Assembly (NCBI RefSeq): GCF_000719955.1
Contig: NZ_JOII01000028.1
Span: 1-64,000, forward strand
From: Streptomyces albidoflavus
GTDB lineage: Bacteria > Actinomycetota > Actinomycetes > Streptomycetales > Streptomycetaceae
DNA length: 64,000 nucleotides
Direction of reading: 5' to 3'
The notes beneath the pieces were generated by a model. The model was given only the letters and a program-made list of their open reading frames with translations, had not been told where the DNA came from and made no database searches. The stretch's first letter is position 1, and each line of letters opens with the position of its first letter. Positions 52,045-60,591 of this stretch are shown piece after piece. Both the position numbers and the translations under genes were made by a program.

Positions 52045-54137
52045 CCGCGACCGGGATCGATTTCGGTACCACCAACTCCGTGGTGGCCCAATGGCTGGGC
52101 GATGACGTCGACGTGCTGTCACTGGACGCCCACCACATCGACGCCGACTGGCGTCACCCCGGCTTCGAGTACCTCTTCCCGTCGGTGGTGGGCATGAGCT
52201 CACTGCGCCGGGGAGCGTTGTTCGGCTGGGAGGCCAAGCTCCGCTCCGAAGAGGCGGCCGAGGCCTGCAAACGACTGCTCAAGAGCGACGAGTACGTCAC
52301 GATCCACGGCCGCAGGTTCGCGGCCACGACGGTGGCGGCCGGTGTCTTCCAGGCCATGCGCAAGGGAGCGGAGCACAACCTCACCGCCATCGACCAGGCC
52401 GTGATCACCGTGCCCGCCAACGCCACGGGCGCCGCCCGCTACCGCACGCGCGCCGCCGCGCGGTTCGCCGGCATCGAGGTCCTGGCGCTGCTCAACGAGC
52501 CGACGGCGGCAGCGATCTCGTACGTGCACGAGCTGCGAGAGGCTCGAACCATCCTGGTCTTCGACTGGGGTGGCGGCACCATCGACGTCACCGTGCTCGA
52601 CTACCAGGACGGGTTCTTCGAGGAGCTCGCTTCACGGGGCGTGACCGAGCTGGGGGGCCTGGAGATCGATCGTCGCCTGCGTGACCTCGTCCTCGAACGG
52701 GCTCCGGCGCGATCGGCGTGGACGCCCGCGCAGGAGCGGCAGTTCGGGCTGGACGTGGAGCGCAGCAAGATCCGCCTGTCCTCCGAGGAGTCCGTCACCA
52801 TCAGGACTCCGGACGGCGACACCGTCGAGGTGTGGCAGGGGGAGTTGGAGGACGCAATCACCGACCTCGTGGACCGCGCTCTCGCGCCGGTTCAGCAGTG
52901 TCTCACCGACCTCCACATGGCTCCTCTGGACGTGGACGCGGTGCTGATGATCGGTGGCACGAGCCAGATCCCGAGTGTGCGGGCCGCGGTCGCCGAGGTC
53001 ATGCAGCAGCAGCCCGTCGAGGTCGATCTGTGCGATCCCATGACTGCGGTCGCCCGCGGCGCCTCCATCGCGGCAGCCGTGCTGTCGGGGGAGGCTGATG
53101 GCGTGATCCAGGTGGCGACGAGTCACGCCCTGGGCACGGTCGTCACGGACGACACCGGACAGCGGGCGTTCAGCCAGATCATCCCGCGCAACTCACCCCT
53201 GCCGTGGAAGGAGCGCAAGAGCTACACGCCTCGCCGGGACAACGCACGCAGCCTTGCCGTGGAGATCTGGGAAGGAGACCCCGACCGTCCCCTCGACCAC
53301 GCTGACAACGTGCAGCTGACGGACCTCCGCCTCACCTACCAGAATCCCCGGGCCCGCGAGGACTCCCGCTTCCTGCTGGAGTACACGTACGACACCAACG
53401 GGCTCCTGCACGTCAAGGCGACCCTTGAGCGCACCGGCGAGGAAGTGCTGAACGAGGAGATCAAGAGCTTCAGCTCCGGTGGTCCGACGCCGGCCGTGCG
53501 CAAGGAACTCGATGATCTGCTCGCGGGCAACACGGTCACCACGCTCCTGCCGACGCAGACGCGGAGGCGATCCGCGGGCTCGGCTTCCAAGGCGCTCGTG
53601 GTCGACGGCTCCAACCTGGCGTGGATCGGCAGGTCGCCCCGACGACCCGGTGTATACGGCAGGGACGACCGGCCGTCCTACGCCCAACTGCTGTCCGCGC
53701 GCGACGCCCTGGCATCGCGGTATCCCGATGCCGTGCTCCACGTGGTCGTCGACGCCACCTTCCGGCACAAGGTCGCGGAGGAGGAACGCGCCGCGGTGGA
53801 CTCGGCGCTCGCCACAGGGAACCTCATCCAGCCCCCGGCCGGAACCGAGGGCAAGGGCGACGCGCTGGTCACGGCGATCGCGCAGGACACGGACGGAATC
53901 GTCGTCACCAACGACAACTACACCGAACTGCAAGGCAGGTACCCCTGGTTGCGGGACAAGGAGCGGGTGCTCGGGGCCACCCTGACCCAGGTCATGTGGG
54001 TGTTCACGCCGCGCACCTGCGTACCACCCCGTCATCGGATCGTACGAGCGGAGACGTTCCAGCAGTCGCGGGCCCTGATTCCTCCGAGCCCACATCCACT
54101 GCCCGAGTTCAGGTACCACCGCCCTCACGAGGAGTAG
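52041..54137 (+). CDS. Hsp70 family protein fused to a NYN-type RNase domain
   Basis: A 698-residue fusion. Residues 1-350 are an Hsp70 ATPase domain with phosphate-1 GIDFGTTNSVVAQ, phosphate-2 VFDWGGGTIDVTVLDYQDG and adenosine motif LMIGGTSQIPSVRAAV. A short substrate-binding-like beta region follows (about 380-490, LLEYTYDTNGLLHVKATLER). Residues about 515-660 match a NYN/Zc3h12a-like RNase: KALVVDGSNLAW, LHVVVDATFRHKV, GTEGKGDALVTAIAQDTDGI, VVTNDNYTEL, with aspartates placed as metal ligands. The combination suggests a chaperone-controlled RNA-cutting effector, which is an inference. GTG 52041 overlaps the previous stop (GTGA). Confidence 0.88.
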   Translation: MTATGIDFGTTNSVVAQWLGDDVDVLSLDAHHIDADWRHPGFEYLFPSVVGMSSLRRGALFGWEAKLRSEEAAEACKRLLKSDEYVTIHGRRFAATTVAAGVFQAMRKGAEHNLTAIDQAVITVPANATGAARYRTRAAARFAGIEVLALLNEPTAAAISYVHELREARTILVFDWGGGTIDVTVLDYQDGFFEELASRGVTELGGLEIDRRLRDLVLERAPARSAWTPAQERQFGLDVERSKIRLSSEESVTIRTPDGDTVEVWQGELEDAITDLVDRALAPVQQCLTDLHMAPLDVDAVLMIGGTSQIPSVRAAVAEVMQQQPVEVDLCDPMTAVARGASIAAAVLSGEADGVIQVATSHALGTVVTDDTGQRAFSQIIPRNSPLPWKERKSYTPRRDNARSLAVEIWEGDPDRPLDHADNVQLTDLRLTYQNPRAREDSRFLLEYTYDTNGLLHVKATLERTGEEVLNEEIKSFSSGGPTPAVRKELDDLLAGNTVTTLLPTQTRRRSAGSASKALVVDGSNLAWIGRSPRRPGVYGRDDRPSYAQLLSARDALASRYPDAVLHVVVDATFRHKVAEEERAAVDSALATGNLIQPPAGTEGKGDALVTAIAQDTDGIVVTNDNYTELQGRYPWLRDKERVLGATLTQVMWVFTPRTCVPPRHRIVRAETFQQSRALIPPSPHPLPEFRYHRPHEE

Positions 54138-54139
54138 TG

Positions 54140-57106
54140 ATGACTGGCGGGGCGGTGAACGACAGGACGAGCCTCAGAGCCGAGATGCTGGCGCTGCTGC
54201 TCGAGCCGTTGGGGGTGGATGCCATGGTCGGACCGGCCGCACTCCAGCGATTCGCCAAGGAGGTGGACGCGGTCGCCCAGGCGCGCGGGTGTGCCGGCCT
54301 GCCGCCGTCCGGGAGCACGCTTCCGTGGGTGTCCGACGCGGTGGCGGCGTGCGTCGAGGAGCACGAGCTGGCCCGCCTGACAATGGCTGGGGGCCGGGCT
54401 CCGGCGCCGGACGGGGGCAGATCTCTCCGGGAACTGAAGCGGCTGGAAGGGTTGCGGACTCATCTCCAGGCGCTGGAGGGCGTGCCGGTGGAAGCGCTTC
54501 GGGCGGACGCCGCGGCGGTGGCGGCCGCGGAACGGCTGCTGCCCGAAGTCCTGGAGCCGTGCCGTCGTGCGGACCGGGAATGGCCGGAGGAGATCTGGCG
54601 CTCGATCCGTGAGATCGACATCGAACCCGCGCTGGCCGACCTGAGCCGTCGACGAGGAGGCCGGAAGGCGGCGGAGGCGCGCGAGCTCGTGCTCAGGCAC
54701 AGTGCCGCGGCGGCCCGGGATCTACGGAACGGGGATCTGGTGCCGCTGCTGGAGAAGGCGCGGGACTTCGTCGCAGCGGAGGAGTCGTACGAGGCGGTCC
54801 TGTCCGAGCGGCCGCAGTGGTGGCGCTGGCTCGCACCGGACGCGCGGTTCGGGTTCAGATCGGAGCGGCGCGCCGCCCTGCTCTGGGCGATCGAGGCCCG
54901 TGACACCGGTGCCGTGTCCGGAAGTACGGTGGACATGCTCGCGGACGACAGCGTGCGGGCGGTGATCGAGCACGGGCTCGCGACGGCGCCCGTGAACACG
55001 GCCGTGTCTCCGGCCGCGCCCGCCGCGAGCTCGGCCGCACGGCTCACGGCGGGGCTGCTGGCGGTCGCCTCCCGGACCGACGTCAACGAACTGCGGGCGT
55101 TCGAGTCCTGGTACACGAAGAACGTCGAGTCGTTCGACCGCGTGGCGGCGGCCATGGACCTGTGGCGAACCGAACCGAATCTCCGCGAGGCCCTCGGGGC
55201 CCTGGTCGGCGAACTCGCGTCCGGGGCGGTGGACACGAGCCGGTCGGCCTACCGCGACATCCAGACCGCTCTCCGGGAGGAGGCCGAGGCCCGTCCTTCG
55301 CGAGCGCCGTACTCCGCGCACGCGATCGAGAGCGAGGACCTCGTCGGGGTCATCCGCCGCATCGGAGCGCTCGAACGCGAACTGCGCGATGCCGTACGGG
55401 TCATGCCCACGGCGAGAGGCAGGCTGCGCGTGGCCATCGCCGGAAGGACCAAGTCCGGGAAGACCACGCTGCGCAAAGCGCTGACCCGTGAGGCGGACCG
55501 GACCGGGATCGGGCGAGGGGCGCACCGCACCACGCGGGAGACCTCCGCGTTCCACGTCGGCTCTGTGACGTACCTTGACACGCCCGGCGTCGCCGCGAAG
55601 GACGACGACCTCGACGCCACGCGTGCTCGGGCCGCGTGCGACAGCGCCGACGCGGTGATATGGAACTACGCCGACACGCTACGTGAGGAGGAGTCCGCCG
55701 AGCTCCAGCGACTCCTCCTCACGGGCAAACCTCTGCTCGCTGTCGTCAATGTGAAGGGAAAGGTCGACGAACCGCACCGTCTTGAACGCTTCGCCAAGGA
55801 TCCGGAGAGAGAGTTCGCGTCGGCGACGGGTCACACGGTTCGGATCGAGCAGGTCTCCGCAGCGGTCGGCGTCACGTCGCCCGTCGTCCTCCCGGTCCAC
55901 TCCGGTGCCGCGCACGAAGCGTTGTCCACAGCGGACCGCGAGCTGGGGGACAGGGCCCTTCGGGCGAGCAGGTTGCCCGAGCTGGAGCAGTCCCTCACCC
56001 GGCTCCTGGCCGAGCGTGCGATTCCGCTTCGTGCGGTTCGCCTGGCCGAGGACGTGCGGGCGCCGCTCGCGGCGTTCCACGACCGGCTGATCGAGGAACT
56101 CCCCGGGATCGATCTCGCGCTTGCCGAACTCGCATGCTCGACGCCGCGTGACCGGGCAGAGTCGCTGGAAGCCTTCCGGACAGCGGGCCGGGACACGCGT
56201 GACCTACTCGAAGCCGAGCGCCACCGCGCCAAGGAGCGGGTGTCGGAGGTGGTTCGGGACCTGGGCGGCGTGGCTGACGCGCAGCGGTGGAGCGACTTCG
56301 TCACCGGTTTGGACCTGGAGGGTCTTCTCTCCGGTCTCGGGGACACGTTCGAGCAGGAGGCGCGGAAACGGGGGATGCTTCTGCGCGTGCGGGCGAGCGC
56401 CACGGACCATCAGGACGACGCGCAGCCGCGTGTACGACCGCGTCCTGATCTGAAGGAGCAGGCCGCGAGCCTGGGCGCGGCGGCCGTCAAGGGGGCGGCG
56501 ACGGCCCTTCTGAGCTCCGTCGCCGCCAAGGGGATCCCTAAGAAGCTCGCGGTCCCTCCTCCCGCGGCGACGTTGGTCTACGCGGTGGAGGGCCTGGCCG
56601 GAGCGGCGAAAGCGGTGAGCGGTGAGGTTGCCCGCGCGCGGCGGGCGAAGGACGGGTGGACCAGCACGACCACGACCGAGGCTGAGGCCTGCCTCGATGA
56701 CCTGTTCGACGGACTTGTGGCATGGTCGGCTCGTATCACCGATGACGCGACGGCTCAGATCGATGCCCGGTTCGAGGCGCGGTCCGCAGACATCAGGGTC
56801 ACGCGGGAGCGGTTCGAGCGACTCTGCGGGCTGCGGACGGCCGTGCGGTCCGCCCTCGACGCGATCGACCTCGTCCTGGCGCGCCGGCTCCTGGCTCTCG
56901 CGGGAGGGGACCCGGCGGCGATCCGTCGGGCACGTCGGACACCGGGAGTCGAACTTCGTGTCTGGGCCGACGCGTCCCGCGTCGCGGGCGTGCGGTCGTG
57001 TCTGCGGGACCAGTTCGTGGACGTCCTCACCGAACGGATCGAGATCCGCGCGGATCTCGGATGGCTCGGCACCCTCGAAGGAACCGAAGGGAACACAGAT
57101 GGCTGA
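54140..57106 (+). CDS. dynamin-like GTPase (first of pair)
   Basis: A 988-residue protein. Residues about 1-420 are helical, rich in Ala, Arg and Glu, with no recognised domain. A GTPase domain begins near residue 433: P-loop AGRTKSGKTTLRKAL (K441), a switch region with conserved threonines (GAHRTTRETSAF), G3 YLDTPGVAAK, and a G4-like AVVNVKGKVD. The remaining helices resemble a dynamin stalk, with a hydrophobic patch near residues 770-815 (SLGAAAVKGAATALLSSVAA) that could touch membrane. ATG 54140, behind GAGGAG, was chosen; GTG 54137 is also in frame. Its stop overlaps the next start by eight bases, so the two GTPases are made together, as in paired bacterial dynamins. Confidence 0.85.
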   Translation: MTGGAVNDRTSLRAEMLALLLEPLGVDAMVGPAALQRFAKEVDAVAQARGCAGLPPSGSTLPWVSDAVAACVEEHELARLTMAGGRAPAPDGGRSLRELKRLEGLRTHLQALEGVPVEALRADAAAVAAAERLLPEVLEPCRRADREWPEEIWRSIREIDIEPALADLSRRRGGRKAAEARELVLRHSAAAARDLRNGDLVPLLEKARDFVAAEESYEAVLSERPQWWRWLAPDARFGFRSERRAALLWAIEARDTGAVSGSTVDMLADDSVRAVIEHGLATAPVNTAVSPAAPAASSAARLTAGLLAVASRTDVNELRAFESWYTKNVESFDRVAAAMDLWRTEPNLREALGALVGELASGAVDTSRSAYRDIQTALREEAEARPSRAPYSAHAIESEDLVGVIRRIGALERELRDAVRVMPTARGRLRVAIAGRTKSGKTTLRKALTREADRTGIGRGAHRTTRETSAFHVGSVTYLDTPGVAAKDDDLDATRARAACDSADAVIWNYADTLREEESAELQRLLLTGKPLLAVVNVKGKVDEPHRLERFAKDPEREFASATGHTVRIEQVSAAVGVTSPVVLPVHSGAAHEALSTADRELGDRALRASRLPELEQSLTRLLAERAIPLRAVRLAEDVRAPLAAFHDRLIEELPGIDLALAELACSTPRDRAESLEAFRTAGRDTRDLLEAERHRAKERVSEVVRDLGGVADAQRWSDFVTGLDLEGLLSGLGDTFEQEARKRGMLLRVRASATDHQDDAQPRVRPRPDLKEQAASLGAAAVKGAATALLSSVAAKGIPKKLAVPPPAATLVYAVEGLAGAAKAVSGEVARARRAKDGWTSTTTTEAEACLDDLFDGLVAWSARITDDATAQIDARFEARSADIRVTRERFERLCGLRTAVRSALDAIDLVLARRLLALAGGDPAAIRRARRTPGVELRVWADASRVAGVRSCLRDQFVDVLTERIEIRADLGWLGTLEGTEGNTDG

Positions 57107-58841
57107 CGGTGGTCCGGTCGACGCGCCCACGATCGACGGGCGCCGAAGCGCTCTCGTACTCGCGCTGGCCGCACGTGCCGAAGAGGTCCTGGGCGCTCAC
57201 CCTCGCACTCGCGCCCTGACCACGAGCCTGCCTCGTGCGGACACGAGCCCGCTGCGGATCGCACTGCTGGGCCCGTACAGCGCGGGGAAGTCCACGCTCG
57301 TCGCGGCACTGCTCCGGCTCCCGTCGGCCGACATCGTCGATCTCGTCGACGCGGCGCCCAAGACGCACGAGGCGACGTCGTACGAGTGGAACGGAGCGAC
57401 GCTGGTCGACCTGCCCGGGACGCTGTCGGGTGTCGACGGGCACGCCGATGCGGCGCGGGGCGGCGTTCGTGGTGCGGACGCGCTGATGATCGTGACAACG
57501 AGCGAACTGCCGGGCGAAGCAGAGACCAGGACGATTCTGCGGGCTCTCGACGCTGACGGGTTCGCTGACCGGAGTGTGGTCGTCGTCAACAAGATGAACG
57601 CCGAGAACAGCGATCGCGATGTCGTCCTCGACGAGATCCGCGGGCGCCTCGGGCCTTTCGCCGACCGCGTCCCGATCGTCCCCACCGACGCACGCGACTA
57701 CATCGACGCGCTCCATGACCCCACTCTCCCGCCCGATCAGCGACAGTGGCTTGTCGCGGAGAGCGGTATCGACGCTCTGGCGGCCGAGTTGCGGAGAATG
57801 ACCGCGCCAGGTGTCAGCGGTGTCCGGCCCGAGGCTCAGGCCTTCGAACTCCTTCGAGTGCTGGCGGACGCCGAGCGGCAGTGGGTGCTGGACGGCGAGG
57901 AACTCGATGCCGCGGAGAGCGCGAAGAAGGTCGAGGAGTCGATCTACCGGACGAAGGAGCGTGCGCTGAGCGCCCTGTTGAGAGGTAGTGAAGTCGTCGC
58001 TTCCAGAATCACGACGGCCGGAGACCGGGCCGCTGCCGGCGTCTCGGAGAAGGACGGGGTCGTCCCCGACCGCGTCACTCGTGCCGTCCAGGAGCAACTG
58101 GAGCGTGCGAGCAATGAGTTCGACGCGAGCTTCTCTTCGTCGGTGAGGACGGCGTTCGACGCGCTGGTCGCCGAGTACGGAACCGGTGTGCCCGAGCCTG
58201 AATCCTGGGGGAACGACCTCGAAGCACGCGAGACGACGTTCGACGGGTCCCCGGATGGCACGCCACCGTTGACACAGGGGGTCAAGGAAGCGGCGAAGAA
58301 GGCCGCGAAGGTGGGTACCGAGAAGGCGGGCGAGTGGATCGGGAAGATCGCGGACGGCGGTATCGGGCCGGGAAGCGCGGCCTCCGCCGTCGTGGAAAAG
58401 CTCAGCAAGAACCGGGTGGGCCGGAAGATTCTCGACGCCGGAGGGAAAGTCACCAACGGCGCGGAGAAGTTCAAACCGTGGGGCAAGACCAAGGCGGCCG
58501 GCAAGGTAGCCGGTACGGCCCGCAAGGTGCAGTGGGTGCTGGCAGTCACGGGGCCGTTGATGGACCTGACGAGCGTCGCGCAGGACCAGAGCAAGTGGAT
58601 GGCGCTCAACAAACGGCGGAAGCAGATCAAGGATCACTTCGACGAGAAAGCGCGCGAACAGCGGACCGCTCTCACCGATGCCGGTGAGCGGTACCTGAGC
58701 GAGTGGATCACCGAGGTGGAACGGTCGCTCAGCGGTCTCACGAAGCGGGGCTCGGACATCAAAGCCGAGCGTGAAGCGGCCCTGACGGCGATCAAGGGCC
58801 TCCGCGACGAGGCCGAGAAGCTGGTCGGGCCGACCCGCTGA
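57099..58841 (+). CDS. dynamin-like GTPase (second of pair)
   Basis: A 580-residue dynamin-family GTPase. It has the P-loop LLGPYSAGKSTLVAALL near residues 55-71, a switch I region (APKTHEATSYEW), G3 LVDLPGTLSGVDGH, and G4 VVVNKMNAENSDRD. The C-terminal half is a long helical region with lysine/glycine-rich amphipathic stretches (EAAKKAAKVGTEKAGEWIGK) and a hydrophobic segment (KVQWVLAVTGPLMDLTS) that could insert in membrane, then a coiled coil to the end. LeoA-type and other bacterial dynamins share this plan. It is the last gene of the operon. A partial hairpin, GTCCCGGCGG...CCGCCGGGAC, lies at 58856-58897 and may end the transcript. Confidence 0.87.
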   Translation: MADGGPVDAPTIDGRRSALVLALAARAEEVLGAHPRTRALTTSLPRADTSPLRIALLGPYSAGKSTLVAALLRLPSADIVDLVDAAPKTHEATSYEWNGATLVDLPGTLSGVDGHADAARGGVRGADALMIVTTSELPGEAETRTILRALDADGFADRSVVVVNKMNAENSDRDVVLDEIRGRLGPFADRVPIVPTDARDYIDALHDPTLPPDQRQWLVAESGIDALAAELRRMTAPGVSGVRPEAQAFELLRVLADAERQWVLDGEELDAAESAKKVEESIYRTKERALSALLRGSEVVASRITTAGDRAAAGVSEKDGVVPDRVTRAVQEQLERASNEFDASFSSSVRTAFDALVAEYGTGVPEPESWGNDLEARETTFDGSPDGTPPLTQGVKEAAKKAAKVGTEKAGEWIGKIADGGIGPGSAASAVVEKLSKNRVGRKILDAGGKVTNGAEKFKPWGKTKAAGKVAGTARKVQWVLAVTGPLMDLTSVAQDQSKWMALNKRRKQIKDHFDEKAREQRTALTDAGERYLSEWITEVERSLSGLTKRGSDIKAEREAALTAIKGLRDEAEKLVGPTR

Positions 58842-58996
58842 CCTGACGGACCGTGGTCCCGGCGGTGAACGCGCCCCGTGACCACGGCCGCCGGGACAGG
58901 CGCTCAGGTTCCGATGCGAACCCCGCTGACCGCGACCAGGTGTCCCGGCCGGGGCGCTCGGACCCGTCGGCGTGTTGGCGCCGTTAGCCTGTCGGT

Positions 58997-60339
58997 ATGA
59001 CGGAGCGTGTCGTGCCCGGCCGTACGGACAGCCTGATCACCCTGGACGCCGCCGACGCGCTGTGGGTCGGGCTGACGGCCGGCGGTGCCGTGCCGACGGC
59101 TTCCGGGGCGTTCACCCGCTCGCCCGCCCGTGCCCGGACGGGGTACGTCCTGCTCGGGAGCCGCGTGGTCGCGACGGTCAGGGTGGGCGGCGGTCGGTGG
59201 GGCGTCGCGGAGCGCGAGGTGCGCCGGGCGGCCGCGGAACTGAACGCGGTGGTCATGGATCGGCGGGACCTGGTCCGCGTCGGCCCGTTCCGCGGAGCGC
59301 CGGAGCCGGAGCGCGACGAGGAGACGCCGTTGCGCTGGCGGTGGCGCGTCGCGGGGGAACTGGGGGAGCCGGGCGGCTCCGGGCGCGGGACACGGCACGA
59401 GGACGGCCGGCCGTGTCATCTGGCGGGGATCGACTGGCGACGGCTACTCGTGGAGCACGCTCCCGACGGGACCCGGCGGACGTGTGGCTGCCGCGCGGGG
59501 TGGTGAGGCTGCTCGACGCGGCCGAGCACGCCGAGACGCGGTGGCTGCGAGCCGCGCGGACCCGTGAGACGGGTACGGCCGTGGCCGAGCCGCCCTCCCG
59601 CCCTCGGCGGGCCGGGGACGCAGACGGGCGGCGCGCGACGAGCCCTGAGGGCCCCGCCGCCTCACCGCGCCCGTACGGTAAGGAATTCGAAGGCCAGTTG
59701 TACTCGGTGCTCAGCAGGAAGCCTGGCATCGCCAGGAAGGTGGCCGAGTGGGTGTGCGCCGTCTGCGGCGGCGCGCCCGCCGCAGTGCTCGACCACTGCC
59801 ACGAGCACGGCTACGTCCGCGCCCCCGTCTGCCAGTCCTGCAACACGCGGGAACGCCCCGATCATCTGTACGCCAACGACGTCCGCGTCGCGAACCGCTA
59901 CACCCGCCTCTTCCACACCGACGCCGACGACTGGCTTCGCCACTGGCACCGCTGCACCGGCTGCCGCGCGCGTACCACCCTGCCGCTGCCGCACCTCGCC
60001 GCGTGGACCGCTTTCATAGCCTGCCGGCCGCTGCGCCCGACCCACCGGGCCCCGCGCGGGCGCGAGCCCTGCGGCACCCTGCGCGTGTCCTGGGCGGGTA
60101 GTCAGAATGCGCCCCGGTCCTGCCTGTTCACGGTCACGGTCGATTTCTGCCCCGCCGGCGAGCACCGTGTCCTGGCGCGGGTCCCCTACCGTGAGGCCGC
60201 CGAGCGGTTCCGTGGCTGGCTCGCCGAGACGGCCCCCGCCGTGGCCGCCGCGTCCGGCCCCGACCGCCTGGACGGCCTCCCCGCCCAGCCCCGGCCGGTC
60301 GTCGTGGACCCCGGCGGCGAGGGCCTGGGACTGTTCTGA
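58997..60339 (+). pseudogene. endonuclease VII-domain gene, split by one apparent frameshift
   Basis: Frame A (ATG 58997) encodes about 157 good residues (TDSLITLDAADALWVGLTAG, SGAFTRSPARARTGYVLLGS) and then fails at TGA 59506. The reading continues naturally in the +1 frame from about 59470 (DPADVWLPRGVVRLLDAAEH) to 60339. One missing G in the GGG run 59468-59470 would restore about 447 residues. The downstream part has a recombination-endonuclease-VII-type zinc/HNH site: CAVCGGAPAAVLDHCHEHGY and PVCQSCNTRERPDHLY, plus HRCTGC. A TAGCCT -10-like hexamer 6 bases before ATG suggests a leaderless transcript. Either a sequencing error or a recent mutation; alternatively two overlapping genes. Confidence 0.65.
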
Positions 60340-60345
60340 GCCGAA

Positions 60346-60378
60346 GAGCCGCCCGCCGCGTACGGCGACGGGCGGCTC
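60346..60378. terminator. bidirectional hairpin terminator
   Basis: A perfect 10-bp stem GAGCCGCCCG / CGGGCGGCTC lies between the convergent endonuclease gene (+) and the DUF397 gene (-). Confidence 0.7.
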
Positions 60379-60405
60379 CCGCGTGACACCGGGCGGGCGT
60401 GCCGC

Positions 60406-60591
60406 TCAGTCCTCCGCCGCGTACCGCACGAACCGCGTCCAGCCCTCACGGCCGACCGCGAACGGCCGGCGCTCCACGTCCTTGGAGTCCCGGATATGGA
60501 CGGCCCGCGGGGTGACGGCGACCTCGACGCAGTCGTCGCCCTGGCTGCCGCTGTAGCTGGACTTGAACCAGGCGAGTCCGGTCGTACTCAT
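60406..60591 (-). CDS. DUF397 domain-containing protein
   Basis: A 61-residue DUF397 protein (LAWFKSSYSGSQGDDCVEVA, VHIRDSKDVERRPFAV, WTRFVRYA). These small proteins pair with Scr1-type XRE regulators throughout Streptomyces and are thought to act as their antagonists in development-linked switches such as WhiJ/AbaA-like loci. Its ATG overlaps the stop of the upstream XRE gene by four bases, so the pair is translationally coupled. Confidence 0.92.
   Translation of the reverse strand: MSTTGLAWFKSSYSGSQGDDCVEVAVTPRAVHIRDSKDVERRPFAVGREGWTRFVRYAAED

Noticed and set aside
36407..58841. Reading the island as BREX or Pgl.
   Set aside because: There is a PglX-like methylase and a kinase, but no PglZ phosphatase-domain protein and no BrxC/PglY-type ATPase anywhere in the window.
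58856..58897. Firm terminator call after the last GTPase gene.
   Set aside because: Two alternative overlapping pairings (GTCCCGGCGG with CCGCCGGGAC, and CCGTGGT with ACCACGG) have long loops, so it is mentioned with the gene but not listed as a feature.
58904..59419. A 171-codon minus-strand frame opposite the endonuclease VII gene.
   Set aside because: Proline/arginine-rich shadow composition; the plus strand has a promoter-like hexamer and a coherent domain.
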